From positions 1 through 5,757 of the forward strand of contig JASGCF010000045.1 in the NCBI GenBank assembly GCA_030054275.1: a DNA stretch of 5,757 nt, read 5' to 3'. Of the stretch, positions 1 to 4,831 are shown piece by piece. Position 1 is the stretch's first letter, and each line of letters starts with the position of its first letter. The stretch comes from Limnohabitans sp. GTDB taxonomy: Bacteria > Planctomycetota > Phycisphaerae > Phycisphaerales > SM1A02. Under the pieces are notes generated by a model. It had not been told where the DNA came from. It was given only the letters and a program-made list of their open reading frames with translations, and made no database searches. The position numbers were made by a program, and so were the translations under genes.

Positions 1-847
1 ATGGAGGCTGTGGGACGCCTTGCGCATTGACGCTTGGGATCACGGTCAGCCAGCAGTCGTTCTTGGCGGCGTCATCTTCCGCGAAGATGTTGTCCGGAAC
101 CGGCGCGGTCGAACCAGCGATCGTGAGGGTTCGGATGCCGTCTGGCGAGAACTTGTTGTCGTAGATCACGTGGTTGTCGTTGAAGCAGACATTGCCTTCC
201 CACTGCTTCGCGCCCCCGTGAATCTGGAGGGTCTTGGAGTTGTTGTAGTCGTTGGCGGCAAGGCTGCCGTTGATGACGCCACGGTTGCCAAGCACTGCGA
301 AGTTCGAAGTCTTGGTGTCCTTCCACTCGCGAGCCTTGCGGCCGTCTGCAAGGTGCAGGGTGCCGTAGCTCGTGTGTGAGATGAGGGCGAGGTTCGACTT
401 GAGGTTGTCGTCCCAGTAGCGGTCAGCCGCTGCAGTCACGTCATAGGCGTTGAAGTTGTAGTTCGCGAGCGCAAGCACATTGGTGCTCACTTCCGCTGGG
501 CTGACAAGCGACTGCGCGTCGAAGGCGTTCTGCATGATGCAAGCCGAGTACATCTTGCCGTGATCGTTGAGCGCGAAGTTCTCTGCGCCAACGCCTGGGG
601 TTGTACCAACGCGGTTGATGAGGCCTGGGGTTGGGAAGGTGCCGCTCGACGAGTCCAGGGACATCGTGATGAAGCCCTTGTGGATCTGCTGGAGTTGCGT
701 CGAGTCCTTCACGCGCTTGGTGGTGGCGCGAGCCTTACCGAGCGCAGGGAGGAGGATGGCGAGCAGGAGGGCGATGATGCCCATGACGACGAGCAACTCG
801 ATAAGTGTGAAGCCGCTTTTGCGGTTGGTTGCGGAGTGATTCTTCAT
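1..847 (-). CDS. Type IV pilin / type II pseudopilin-like protein, C-terminus cut by window edge
   Basis: The reading frame is open from ATG at 847 to the left edge: 282 codons with no stop. It starts with a class III (prepilin peptidase) signal: a short basic leader ending in Gly12, then FTLIELLVV with the conserved Glu17 (+5 of the mature protein) and a hydrophobic helix to about residue 36 (ILLPALGKAR). Later landmarks are QIHKGF (54-59), NYNFNAY (129-135), VLGNRG (185-190), WEGNVCFNDNHV (216-227) and DNIF (252-255). All of these recur in the neighbouring upstream gene, so the two are paralogs. A GGAGA ribosome site (about 854-858) lies 6-7 bases before the ATG and fixes the start. By hand count 21 of 25 Asn codons are AAC, pointing to strong expression. 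It is expected to be cleaved after Gly12 and assembled in a pilus or pseudopilus at the inner membrane. Which fibre or secretion machine it belongs to cannot be told here. Confidence 0.9.
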   Translation of the reverse strand, partial: MKNHSATNRKSGFTLIELLVVMGIIALLLAILLPALGKARATTKRVKDSTQLQQIHKGFITMSLDSSSGTFPTPGLINRVGTTPGVGAENFALNDHGKMYSACIMQNAFDAQSLVSPAEVSTNVLALANYNFNAYDVTAAADRYWDDNLKSNLALISHTSYGTLHLADGRKAREWKDTKTSNFAVLGNRGVINGSLAANDYNNSKTLQIHGGAKQWEGNVCFNDNHVIYDNKFSPDGIRTLTIAGSTAPVPDNIFAEDDAAKNDCWLTVIPSVNAQGVPQPP

Positions 848-881
848 GGATGTTCTCCGGATGAGAATGAACTGTCTTGAT

Positions 882-897
882 GCGTCGTGACCGACGC
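882..897 (-). other. Second intergenic stem-loop between the pilin genes
   Basis: GCGTCG (882-887) and CGACGC (892-897) form a perfect 6-bp palindrome around a four-base centre. It lies about 35 bases upstream of the start codon of the downstream pilin gene. It could be a small RNA hairpin in the leader of that gene or a protein-binding palindrome. No T tract follows. Confidence 0.35.
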
Positions 898-914
898 GAA
901 AGATCGAGAGGGGG

Positions 915-941
915 CCGAATGAACGCAGGCGTTGCATTCGG
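915..941 (-). terminator. Stem-loop after the upstream pilin gene, possible weak terminator or mRNA-stability element
   Basis: CCGAATG at 915-921 is the exact reverse complement of CATTCGG at 935-941. The interior AACG...CGTT (922-925, 930-933) extends the stem to 11 base pairs with a single bulged base at 934 and a four-base loop. It begins about 15 bases after the stop codon of the upstream pilin gene. In the transcript it is followed by a pyrimidine-rich CCCCCTCTCG rather than a U tract, so efficient intrinsic termination is doubtful. A differential-stability or attenuator hairpin is an equal possibility. Confidence 0.45.
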
Positions 942-956
942 TGAACTGGGAACACA

Positions 957-1916
957 TTATGGCGTTGGCGCGGTGCCGTCGGTCAACTTCTCAGCCGACT
1001 CGTTGTACAGCGTGTCTGTCACGGCGTGTGCCATGCAGAGCCATGCGTCGCCACCTTGGTTCGCACCACCCGGAGCGCACTGCGCCGACGAGAAGTAGCT
1101 ATCCACGGTGAAGAGGTTGTCCTTCTGGAGTTGCGAGCTGCCGCACTCGTACTGGACATTGTCAGGAATGACGCTCTTCTCGAGGGTGACATGGTTGTCG
1201 CCGTAGCAGATGTTGCCTTCCCAAGTGTCGTCCGGAGCGTGGAACTGAAGCGTGTAGCTCTTCGAGTAGTTCGGGCCCTGAACCTTGCCCTTGAAGGTGC
1301 CGCGGTTGCCAAGCATTGGGCGGGTGCCGTCAGCCTTGTTGTTCCAGTGGAACTTCTTGCGCTCACCGATGAGTGCGAGGTGTGCGTACGACACATTCGA
1401 AGCGTTGGTCGCGCTCGCAGCGAGGTGGATGTCTGCCTTGAAGTTGTGATCCCAGTGGTTCGGGCCGTTTGCGGCATCGACCGTCGCTGGCGCGCCTGGG
1501 TTGTAGGAGTTGAAGTTGTAGTCAGCCTTGCGAACGACTGGGTTCGTTTCCACCGGAGAGATGCAGATCTCTGGGGTGATGAACTGCTTGGCGATCATCG
1601 CGCTGTAGAGAAACGCGGTGCGGTTCTGGGTTGGCTGCTCTTCGCCTTGGCCTGGATAGAACACGCCACCAACAGACTTGCGGCGGATCAGGCCTGGGAT
1701 CGGGAGCTTACCCTTCGGGTCTTGGTTCGCCCAAGTGAGGAAGCCCTTGTGGATCTGGCTGATGTTCGCGCCGTCCTGAAGGGTCTTCGCCGAGCGCTGC
1801 GCCTTGCTCAAAGCCGGCAAAAGCAGGCCGATGAGGAGGGCGATGATCGCGACGACGACGAGCAGCTCGACGAGGGTGAAGCCACCCTGGCTGCGGTCTG
1901 AGGTTCTCCGATGCAT
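957..1916 (-). CDS. Type IV pilin / type II pseudopilin-like protein (prepilin N-terminal methylation motif)
   Basis: A complete 319-residue protein. The N-terminus is a textbook prepilin signal: basic leader (MHRRTSDRSQGG), cleavage expected after Gly12, mature protein starting at Phe13 with FTLVELLVV and Glu17, then one hydrophobic helix to about residue 36. The mature domain carries QIHKGF (54-59), DYNFNSY (132-138), MLGNRG (201-206), WEGNICYGDNHV (232-243) and DNLF (266-269). These blocks are shared with the downstream gene. The W-x-G-N...D-x-x-V block resembles the C-terminal block of the PulG-like/DUF1559-like prepilins that are numerous in planctomycetes (family knowledge). The ATG at 1916 has a TAGGAG ribosome site at about 1925-1930 with an 8-base spacer. 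About 20 of 22 Asn codons are AAC. It is the first gene of a probable two-gene unit. Cysteines at 118, 237, 258, 280 and 294 could form disulphides outside the membrane. Confidence 0.93.
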   Translation of the reverse strand: MHRRTSDRSQGGFTLVELLVVVAIIALLIGLLLPALSKAQRSAKTLQDGANISQIHKGFLTWANQDPKGKLPIPGLIRRKSVGGVFYPGQGEEQPTQNRTAFLYSAMIAKQFITPEICISPVETNPVVRKADYNFNSYNPGAPATVDAANGPNHWDHNFKADIHLAASATNASNVSYAHLALIGERKKFHWNNKADGTRPMLGNRGTFKGKVQGPNYSKSYTLQFHAPDDTWEGNICYGDNHVTLEKSVIPDNVQYECGSSQLQKDNLFTVDSYFSSAQCAPGGANQGGDAWLCMAHAVTDTLYNESAEKLTDGTAPTP

Positions 1917-1935
1917 AGTTCTGACTCCTAGATGT

Positions 1936-1954
1936 GTGAACCAACGCGGTTCAC
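1936..1954 (-). promoter_or_regulatory. Leader hairpin just upstream of the pilin ribosome site
   Basis: GTGAACC (1936-1942) and GGTTCAC (1948-1954) form a perfect 7-bp inverted repeat with a five-base loop. It ends only a few bases before the TAGGAG ribosome site of the complete pilin gene. If the transcript starts further upstream, this hairpin lies in the 5' leader, where it could stabilise the mRNA or tune translation. As DNA it could equally be an operator. No promoter hexamers of good quality were found around it. Confidence 0.4.
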
Positions 1955-1972
1955 GGTTTGGGGGAAGAAAGT

Positions 1973-1993
1973 GACGCAGAAAAGAATTGCGTC
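1973..1993. promoter_or_regulatory. Inverted repeat GACGCA-N9-TGCGTC upstream of the pilin pair
   Basis: GACGCA (1973-1978) and TGCGTC (1988-1993) are exact reverse complements separated by nine A-rich bases. The centre lies about 65 bases upstream of the pilin start codon, a position where a regulator could bind near the promoter. A 6-bp inverted repeat can also arise by chance, so the regulatory reading is inference. Confidence 0.25.
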
Positions 1994-2150
1994 GATAAAC
2001 GGCTCACTGAGGATCGGATCTTGCGGTTGCGGAGATTCGAGCGCAATGCGGCGCGCGAATGCTCAAACCGTCAAGCCGATCGGGAACGGAAGCGTACGGG
2101 AAACTTGCCCGCACTGTTCAGGTCGTGCAAAAAGGCTGCTGAAAAAACTT

Positions 2151-2193
2151 GAGGGTTCCAAAACCGAAGGGTTCCAAAAACTGAAGGGTTCCC
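2151..2193. repeat. Three tandem imperfect copies of a GGGTTCC-containing repeat
   Basis: GGGTTCC occurs at 2153-2159, 2169-2175 and 2186-2192, spaced 16 and 17 bases. The first two copies are followed by runs of A, and the last two read GAAGGGTTCC. The repeat is not in a credible gene. The 10-mer AAGGGTTCCC of the third copy also occurs at 4687-4696 on the minus strand, in the leader of the kinase gene. Spacing of about 1.5 helical turns is not typical for same-face protein binding, so the function is open. Confidence 0.6.
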
Positions 2194-2223
2194 GTCGACC
2201 CAACTGTCCGAAGGAGGCACGAC

Positions 2224-2415
2224 ATGCGCGGCAAGAACACGCAGCGCTTCGGGCATCCCTTCGGGCCATGCCGAAGCCAAGCAACAAAACGAAGCAATGG
2301 AAACGAATTCCACGCTTCAGATCGTGCTATCGGACTTGCTGATGCATGCGCTGCGCCAAAACTCCCATGCCTCCTACGGAGCCCGAGGTTTGCACACCCG
2401 CTTCTCTGCTCTTGA
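2224..2415 (+). CDS. Doubtful 63-residue ORF with perfect Shine-Dalgarno
   Basis: The ATG at 2224 is preceded by AAGGAGG (2211-2217) with a 6-base spacer, the best ribosome site in the window. The first dozen codons are GC-ending, as in a real gene here, but this pattern is lost after about codon 15. The product (MRGKNTQRFGHPFGPC...) is basic at the start, has no membrane segment or known motif, and resembles no family I recognise. It may be a small protein, the truncated start of a decayed gene, or a chance match. The loss of coding character downstream makes the last two more likely. Confidence 0.17.
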   Translation: MRGKNTQRFGHPFGPCRSQATKRSNGNEFHASDRAIGLADACAAPKLPCLLRSPRFAHPLLCS

Positions 2416-2698
2416 CGGAACAACTCGAGAATGTCACTCGGTTGTCGCGCGGTTGTCGGGCGTGCGTTGAGGTTCGCCGATGGGCGATCGCATGCGGTCG
2501 GGATGTCGGCGGGCGCGGCGGTGGGCTTTGGGGGCCGAGAAAGAACAAGCAGGAGAACGGTTGGAAGAGGCGGGACTGACGGACAGGCCATCATGCCACG
2601 CGTCACTTCGGTATTGCCGCAACCGTCAAAGGTCGATCGAAGACGACAGTAGTACGAAACGGAAGTCGGTCAAGTTCCACCGATCTGCTGCAAATCGA

Positions 2699-2718
2699 GT
2701 GAGCAAGATTTTGCTCGC
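2699..2718 (+). other. Stem-loop upstream of the RidA-family gene
   Basis: GTGAGCAA (2699-2706) pairs with TTGCTCGC (2711-2718) to form eight base pairs (one G-T) around a GATT loop. It lies about 110 bases before the start codon. No T tract follows, so it is not a clear terminator. It may be an operator or a leader hairpin. Confidence 0.35.
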
Positions 2719-2736
2719 GGTACATTCCCACCCCAC

Positions 2737-2757
2737 CGACGACGCTGTACATCGTCG
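2737..2757 (+). other. Inverted repeat CGACGA-N9-TCGTCG in the RidA-family gene leader
   Basis: The arms at 2737-2742 and 2752-2757 are perfect reverse complements with a nine-base centre, the same geometry (6-9-6) as the repeat at 1973-1993. It lies about 70 bases upstream of the start codon. Promoter, operator or chance cannot be separated from sequence alone. Confidence 0.25.
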
Positions 2758-2789
2758 CGAACTTTTCGCAGCGCTTCCCAGCGCGCACA

Positions 2790-2803
2790 CGACGCTCGCG
2801 TCG
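2790..2803 (+). other. Short palindrome just before the RidA-family gene
   Basis: CGACGC (2790-2795) and GCGTCG (2798-2803) flank a two-base centre, 23 bases before the ATG. As RNA it would form a five-pair hairpin with a four-base loop. It lies where a ribosome site would normally be approached, and no Shine-Dalgarno sequence is visible between it and the ATG. Confidence 0.25.
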
Positions 2804-2826
2804 CCTTCACGAAGAAACGAACCCCT

Positions 2827-3291
2827 ATGTCGAACCCTCATGACGCACTCGCTCGCCTCAACCTGACCCTGCCGCCAGCTCCGAAGCCGGTCGCCGCGTA
2901 CATCCCAGCGGTGCGCACTGGTTCGCTGATCGTCGTCTCTGGCCAGTTACCGATGGCGAATGGCGCGCTGTTGGCGACTGGTCCAGTGCCGTCGAAGGTT
3001 TCGATCGAAGATGCGCAGAAAGCGGCCAAGCAATGTGCGCTGAATGCGCTTGCTGTGGTCGCGGACCAACTCGGCGGCGATCTGAGTCGTGTGGTGCGCG
3101 TGGTTCGCCTCGGCGTCTTTGTGCAATCGGATGATCGCTTCGACGGTCAGCCAAAGGTCGCAAACGGTGCGAGCGAACTCATGTTGGAAATCTTCGGCGA
3201 GGCTGGTCGCCATGCGCGAGCCGCGGTCGGAACAAACGCGCTTCCGCTCGACGCGACGGTTGAAGTTGAAATGATGTTCGAAGTCCGTTGA
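2827..3291 (+). CDS. RidA/YjgF/YER057c/UK114 superfamily protein (longer, ~154-residue subgroup)
   Basis: A 154-residue protein that matches the RidA superfamily along its whole length. Landmarks are the N-terminal YIPAVRTGSLIVVSGQLP strand region (25-42), KQCALNALAVV (68-78), VFVQSDDRF (97-105), KVANGASELMLEIFGEAG (110-127) and the C-terminal signature HARAAVGTNALPLDATVEVE (129-148). Arg131 in this last block matches in position the arginine that in RidA enzymes binds the carboxylate of 2-imino acids. RidA proteins hydrolyse reactive enamine/imine intermediates in the cytoplasm, usually as trimers. The longer subgroup with the KVANGASELMLEIFGEAG block is less well characterised, so deaminase activity is probable but not certain. 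The ATG at 2827 has no obvious Shine-Dalgarno. The gene appears to be single and converges with the kinase gene, whose stop lies 29 bases beyond. A 10-bp near-duplication (CGTTGAGG at 3286 and 3296) spans its stop codon. Confidence 0.92.
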   Translation: MSNPHDALARLNLTLPPAPKPVAAYIPAVRTGSLIVVSGQLPMANGALLATGPVPSKVSIEDAQKAAKQCALNALAVVADQLGGDLSRVVRVVRLGVFVQSDDRFDGQPKVANGASELMLEIFGEAGRHARAAVGTNALPLDATVEVEMMFEVR

Positions 3292-3320
3292 GGTGCGTTG
3301 AGGCATTGCCCTCGCTGCGC

Positions 3321-4676
3321 TCAGTTCCGCAGCAGCACGATCGCAAGCAAGACGATATTTCCCACTGCAAGTGCGCCGATCAAAATGATCGCGGGCATGC
3401 TGGCAAATGGGCCGCCTGTATCGCGCTTCACAATGGTGACGGGCTCTTGCGCACTGCTCGATACGGCGCTTGCAATCGATGCGATGTCGACCACAGGCTT
3501 CGCATGCTCTGGTTCGCGACCAGAAAGCACGAGTTCGACATCGACCACCAAATCGCGCGCGTTCTGGTAGCGCTCGCGCGCGTCTTTCTTCAGCATGGTC
3601 TCGATGATGAGTGCTGTGCCTGCCGAAATCTGTGGATTGATGTGGTCCGGCGGGACGAGCACTTCTTTCAAGTGCTTGTGCATCACCTGCGACGGAGTGG
3701 TGCCTTCGAAGGGGAGTCTGCCGGTCACCATGTGGTAGAAAGTTGCGCCAAGGCCGTAGATATCCGCAGGTGGCCCGATGTGCACGGAACCTCGGATTTG
3801 CTCGGGCGAAATGTAGTACGGCGTGCCGTACGCACGACCCGATTCGGCTTCTGCTGCTTCCTTGTCGCTCATGGCGCGCGCAAGTCCGAGGTCTGCGAGT
3901 TTGGCCACATTTCCAGTGGTCATCATGATGTTCTTGGGCTTGATGTCGCGGTGGACGAAGCCCATTTCGTGCGCGTGTTGGAGAGCAGACGCAACTTGGC
4001 GAATGATCTCAAGCGCCTCGCGTTCCGGGAGTCGCTTCCGAGCGACGATGCGGTCGTACACGGTGTCGCCGTCGACATACTCCATCACGAAGAAGTGATG
4101 CTCGCCAGCTTGGCCAATCTCATACGCCGCGACAATATTGTTGTGCGAAAGCTTCGCTGCGGCGCGACCTTCGCGCAGGAATCGCTCAATGAAGTTTTGG
4201 TTCTGCGAGAACTTCTTCGGTAGCACTTTGATCGCAACCAGTCGATCAAGTGACATTTGCTTCGCCAAGAAGACCGTGGCCATGGCGCCCGCGCCAAGCT
4301 TGCGGATGATGCGGTAGCCTGGGATTTGCTGACTTGACTTGTCGGCTTCGGCATCGCCTTTCAGTCGCTCGACTTGCCGACGCGTCAAAAACTCGCGCTC
4401 AACCAGTAGCTCAGCAAGCGTTGTTGGTGCGGCCGCTGTTGTGGCCGCGCGGGCCTTGAGATCAGTCGCGCATTGCTCAAGTTCGTCTGGCGTCATGAGC
4501 CCGCGCTCGACGACAGCCTTTCCAAGCACAGTGTCAAAGTTTGTTCCTGCGCGTGAACCTTCCATCGGAGAATTGGTCGCTTGCTGCGGAGCGATCGAGG
4601 CATTGGTCGCGCTCGGCGATTCGCCTGCGATGCCGATCGGCTTATTTGGAGAAGTTGGATCGTTTGGAGTGCTCAC
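3321..4676 (-). CDS. Membrane-anchored Ser/Thr protein kinase with N-terminal duplicated helical domain
   Basis: A 451-residue Hanks-type (PknB-like) kinase. The kinase domain runs from about 120 to 385: glycine loop LGAGAMATV (127-135), catalytic Lys150 in VAIK, helix-C Glu169, catalytic loop HRDIKPKN (242-249, Asp244), metal-binding Asp262 in DLG (instead of DFG), SPE (290-292) in place of APE, and DIYGLG (305-310). All residues needed for catalysis are present. Residues 46-110 hold two copies of a motif (LGKAVVERGLMTPDELE and LAELLVEREFLTRRQVE) that resembles the helical N-domains of GspE/PilB/MshE ATPases. A flexible linker (about 388-425) leads to one C-terminal membrane helix (about 428-447) ending in LLRN, so there is no external sensor domain and the enzyme faces the cytoplasm. 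The GTG at 4676 is the first possible start after an in-frame TGA (4731-4733) and has no good ribosome site; Met38 is an alternative start. Unlike the pilins it uses AAC and AAT almost equally. Substrates are unknown. Confidence 0.93.
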   Translation of the reverse strand: MSTPNDPTSPNKPIGIAGESPSATNASIAPQQATNSPMEGSRAGTNFDTVLGKAVVERGLMTPDELEQCATDLKARAATTAAAPTTLAELLVEREFLTRRQVERLKGDAEADKSSQQIPGYRIIRKLGAGAMATVFLAKQMSLDRLVAIKVLPKKFSQNQNFIERFLREGRAAAKLSHNNIVAAYEIGQAGEHHFFVMEYVDGDTVYDRIVARKRLPEREALEIIRQVASALQHAHEMGFVHRDIKPKNIMMTTGNVAKLADLGLARAMSDKEAAEAESGRAYGTPYYISPEQIRGSVHIGPPADIYGLGATFYHMVTGRLPFEGTTPSQVMHKHLKEVLVPPDHINPQISAGTALIIETMLKKDARERYQNARDLVVDVELVLSGREPEHAKPVVDIASIASAVSSSAQEPVTIVKRDTGGPFASMPAIILIGALAVGNIVLLAIVLLRN

Positions 4677-4686
4677 GGTGAAACGG

Positions 4687-4696
4687 GGGAACCCTT
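4687..4696 (-). repeat. Fourth copy of the AAGGGTTCCC element in the kinase leader
   Basis: On the minus strand AAGGGTTCCC lies 10 bases before the GTG start of the kinase. It is identical to ten bases of the third intergenic repeat (2184-2193, plus strand). AAGGG is too far from the GTG for a normal ribosome site, though a weak role in initiation cannot be excluded. Confidence 0.35.
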
Positions 4697-4749
4697 GGGT
4701 GCAGCCTCGCGCGGCGGAAGTGGGGAAGAGTCACTCAAGCGCGCGCTGT

Positions 4750-4771
4750 TGTCAATGGCACTCCATGGCAC
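4750..4771 (-). promoter_or_regulatory. Candidate -35 box with adjacent 10-bp-spaced direct repeat upstream of the kinase
   Basis: Read on the minus strand, GTGCCAT occurs twice (4771-4765 and 4761-4755), exactly one helical turn apart, and runs directly into a consensus TTGACA (4755-4750). No good -10 hexamer lies 16-18 bases further (GACTCT or ACTCTT at best). A weak -10 behind an upstream activator site would fit this layout, but that is inference. The region is shared with the divergent maf gene. Confidence 0.25.
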
Positions 4772-4831
4772 GAAGCACATGAATTCCACCCGAGCGTACG
4801 CAGCCCGCGGTTCGGTGTATCGTCCGGACTG

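Larger units (their letters stand above)
848..956 (-). other. Pilin-pair intergenic spacer with two stem-loops
   Basis: The 109-base gap separates the stop of the upstream pilin gene from the start of the downstream one. Both genes read on the minus strand, so the gap is probably transcribed as part of one mRNA. It contains two inverted repeats, annotated separately, and then the ribosome site of the downstream gene. No T-rich tract follows either stem, so a complete intrinsic terminator is not supported. The stems could stabilise the upstream message or cause partial termination; this is inference. Confidence 0.5.
1931..2826. other. Gene-poor region between the pilin operon and the RidA-family gene
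   Basis: About 0.9 kb with no convincing coding sequence. The open frames on both strands are short and overlap each other, have low-complexity or Arg/Pro/Ser-rich products, and show no recognisable domain or codon bias like that of the flanking genes. It must contain the divergent promoters of the pilin operon (minus) and the RidA-family gene (plus). What can be seen is a set of palindromes near each end, a threefold GGGTTCC repeat at 2151-2193, a short ORF with a strong ribosome site at 2224, and an 11-bp-spaced direct repeat CGGTTGTCG at 2439 and 2450. No tRNA or intrinsic terminator was recognised. An untranslated RNA or a decayed gene could lie here but nothing shows it directly. Confidence 0.6.

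Noticed and set aside
1026..1901. Long plus-strand open frame (291 residues) opposite the complete pilin gene
   Set aside because: It mirrors the strongly codon-biased pilin gene, its product is Val/Ala/Arg-rich with no domain, and it has no ribosome site.
2052..2074. Pilin promoter with TTGACG at 2074-2069 on the minus strand
   Set aside because: The hexamer at the right spacing (CCGCAT or CGCATT) is a poor -10 and the site is far from the gene; not strong enough to annotate.
2151..2193. GGGTTCC repeats as T-arms of tRNA genes
   Set aside because: The T-loop consensus GGTTCGAnTCC is not met and no acceptor or anticodon arm can be folded around it.
2151..2193. CRISPR array
   Set aside because: The repeated unit is about 10 bases at 16-17 base spacing, too short for repeats and spacers, and there are no cas genes.
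1932..2342. Plus-strand frame of 136 residues with a CPHC motif
   Set aside because: It has a single Cys pair only, starts inside the pilin leader without a ribosome site, and includes the GGGTTCC repeat; composition is not protein-like.
2118..2606. Minus-strand frame of 162 residues in the gene-poor region
   Set aside because: The product is low-complexity with no domain, has no ribosome site, and its tail is simply translated GGGTTCC repeat.
3292..3320. Bidirectional terminator between the convergent RidA-family and kinase genes
   Set aside because: Only a four-pair stem can be drawn and there are no T or A tracts on either side.
3288..4223. Long plus-strand open frame (311 residues) opposite the kinase
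   Set aside because: The minus-strand kinase carries every catalytic motif in order; the antisense frame has no recognisable domain and overlaps the RidA-family stop.
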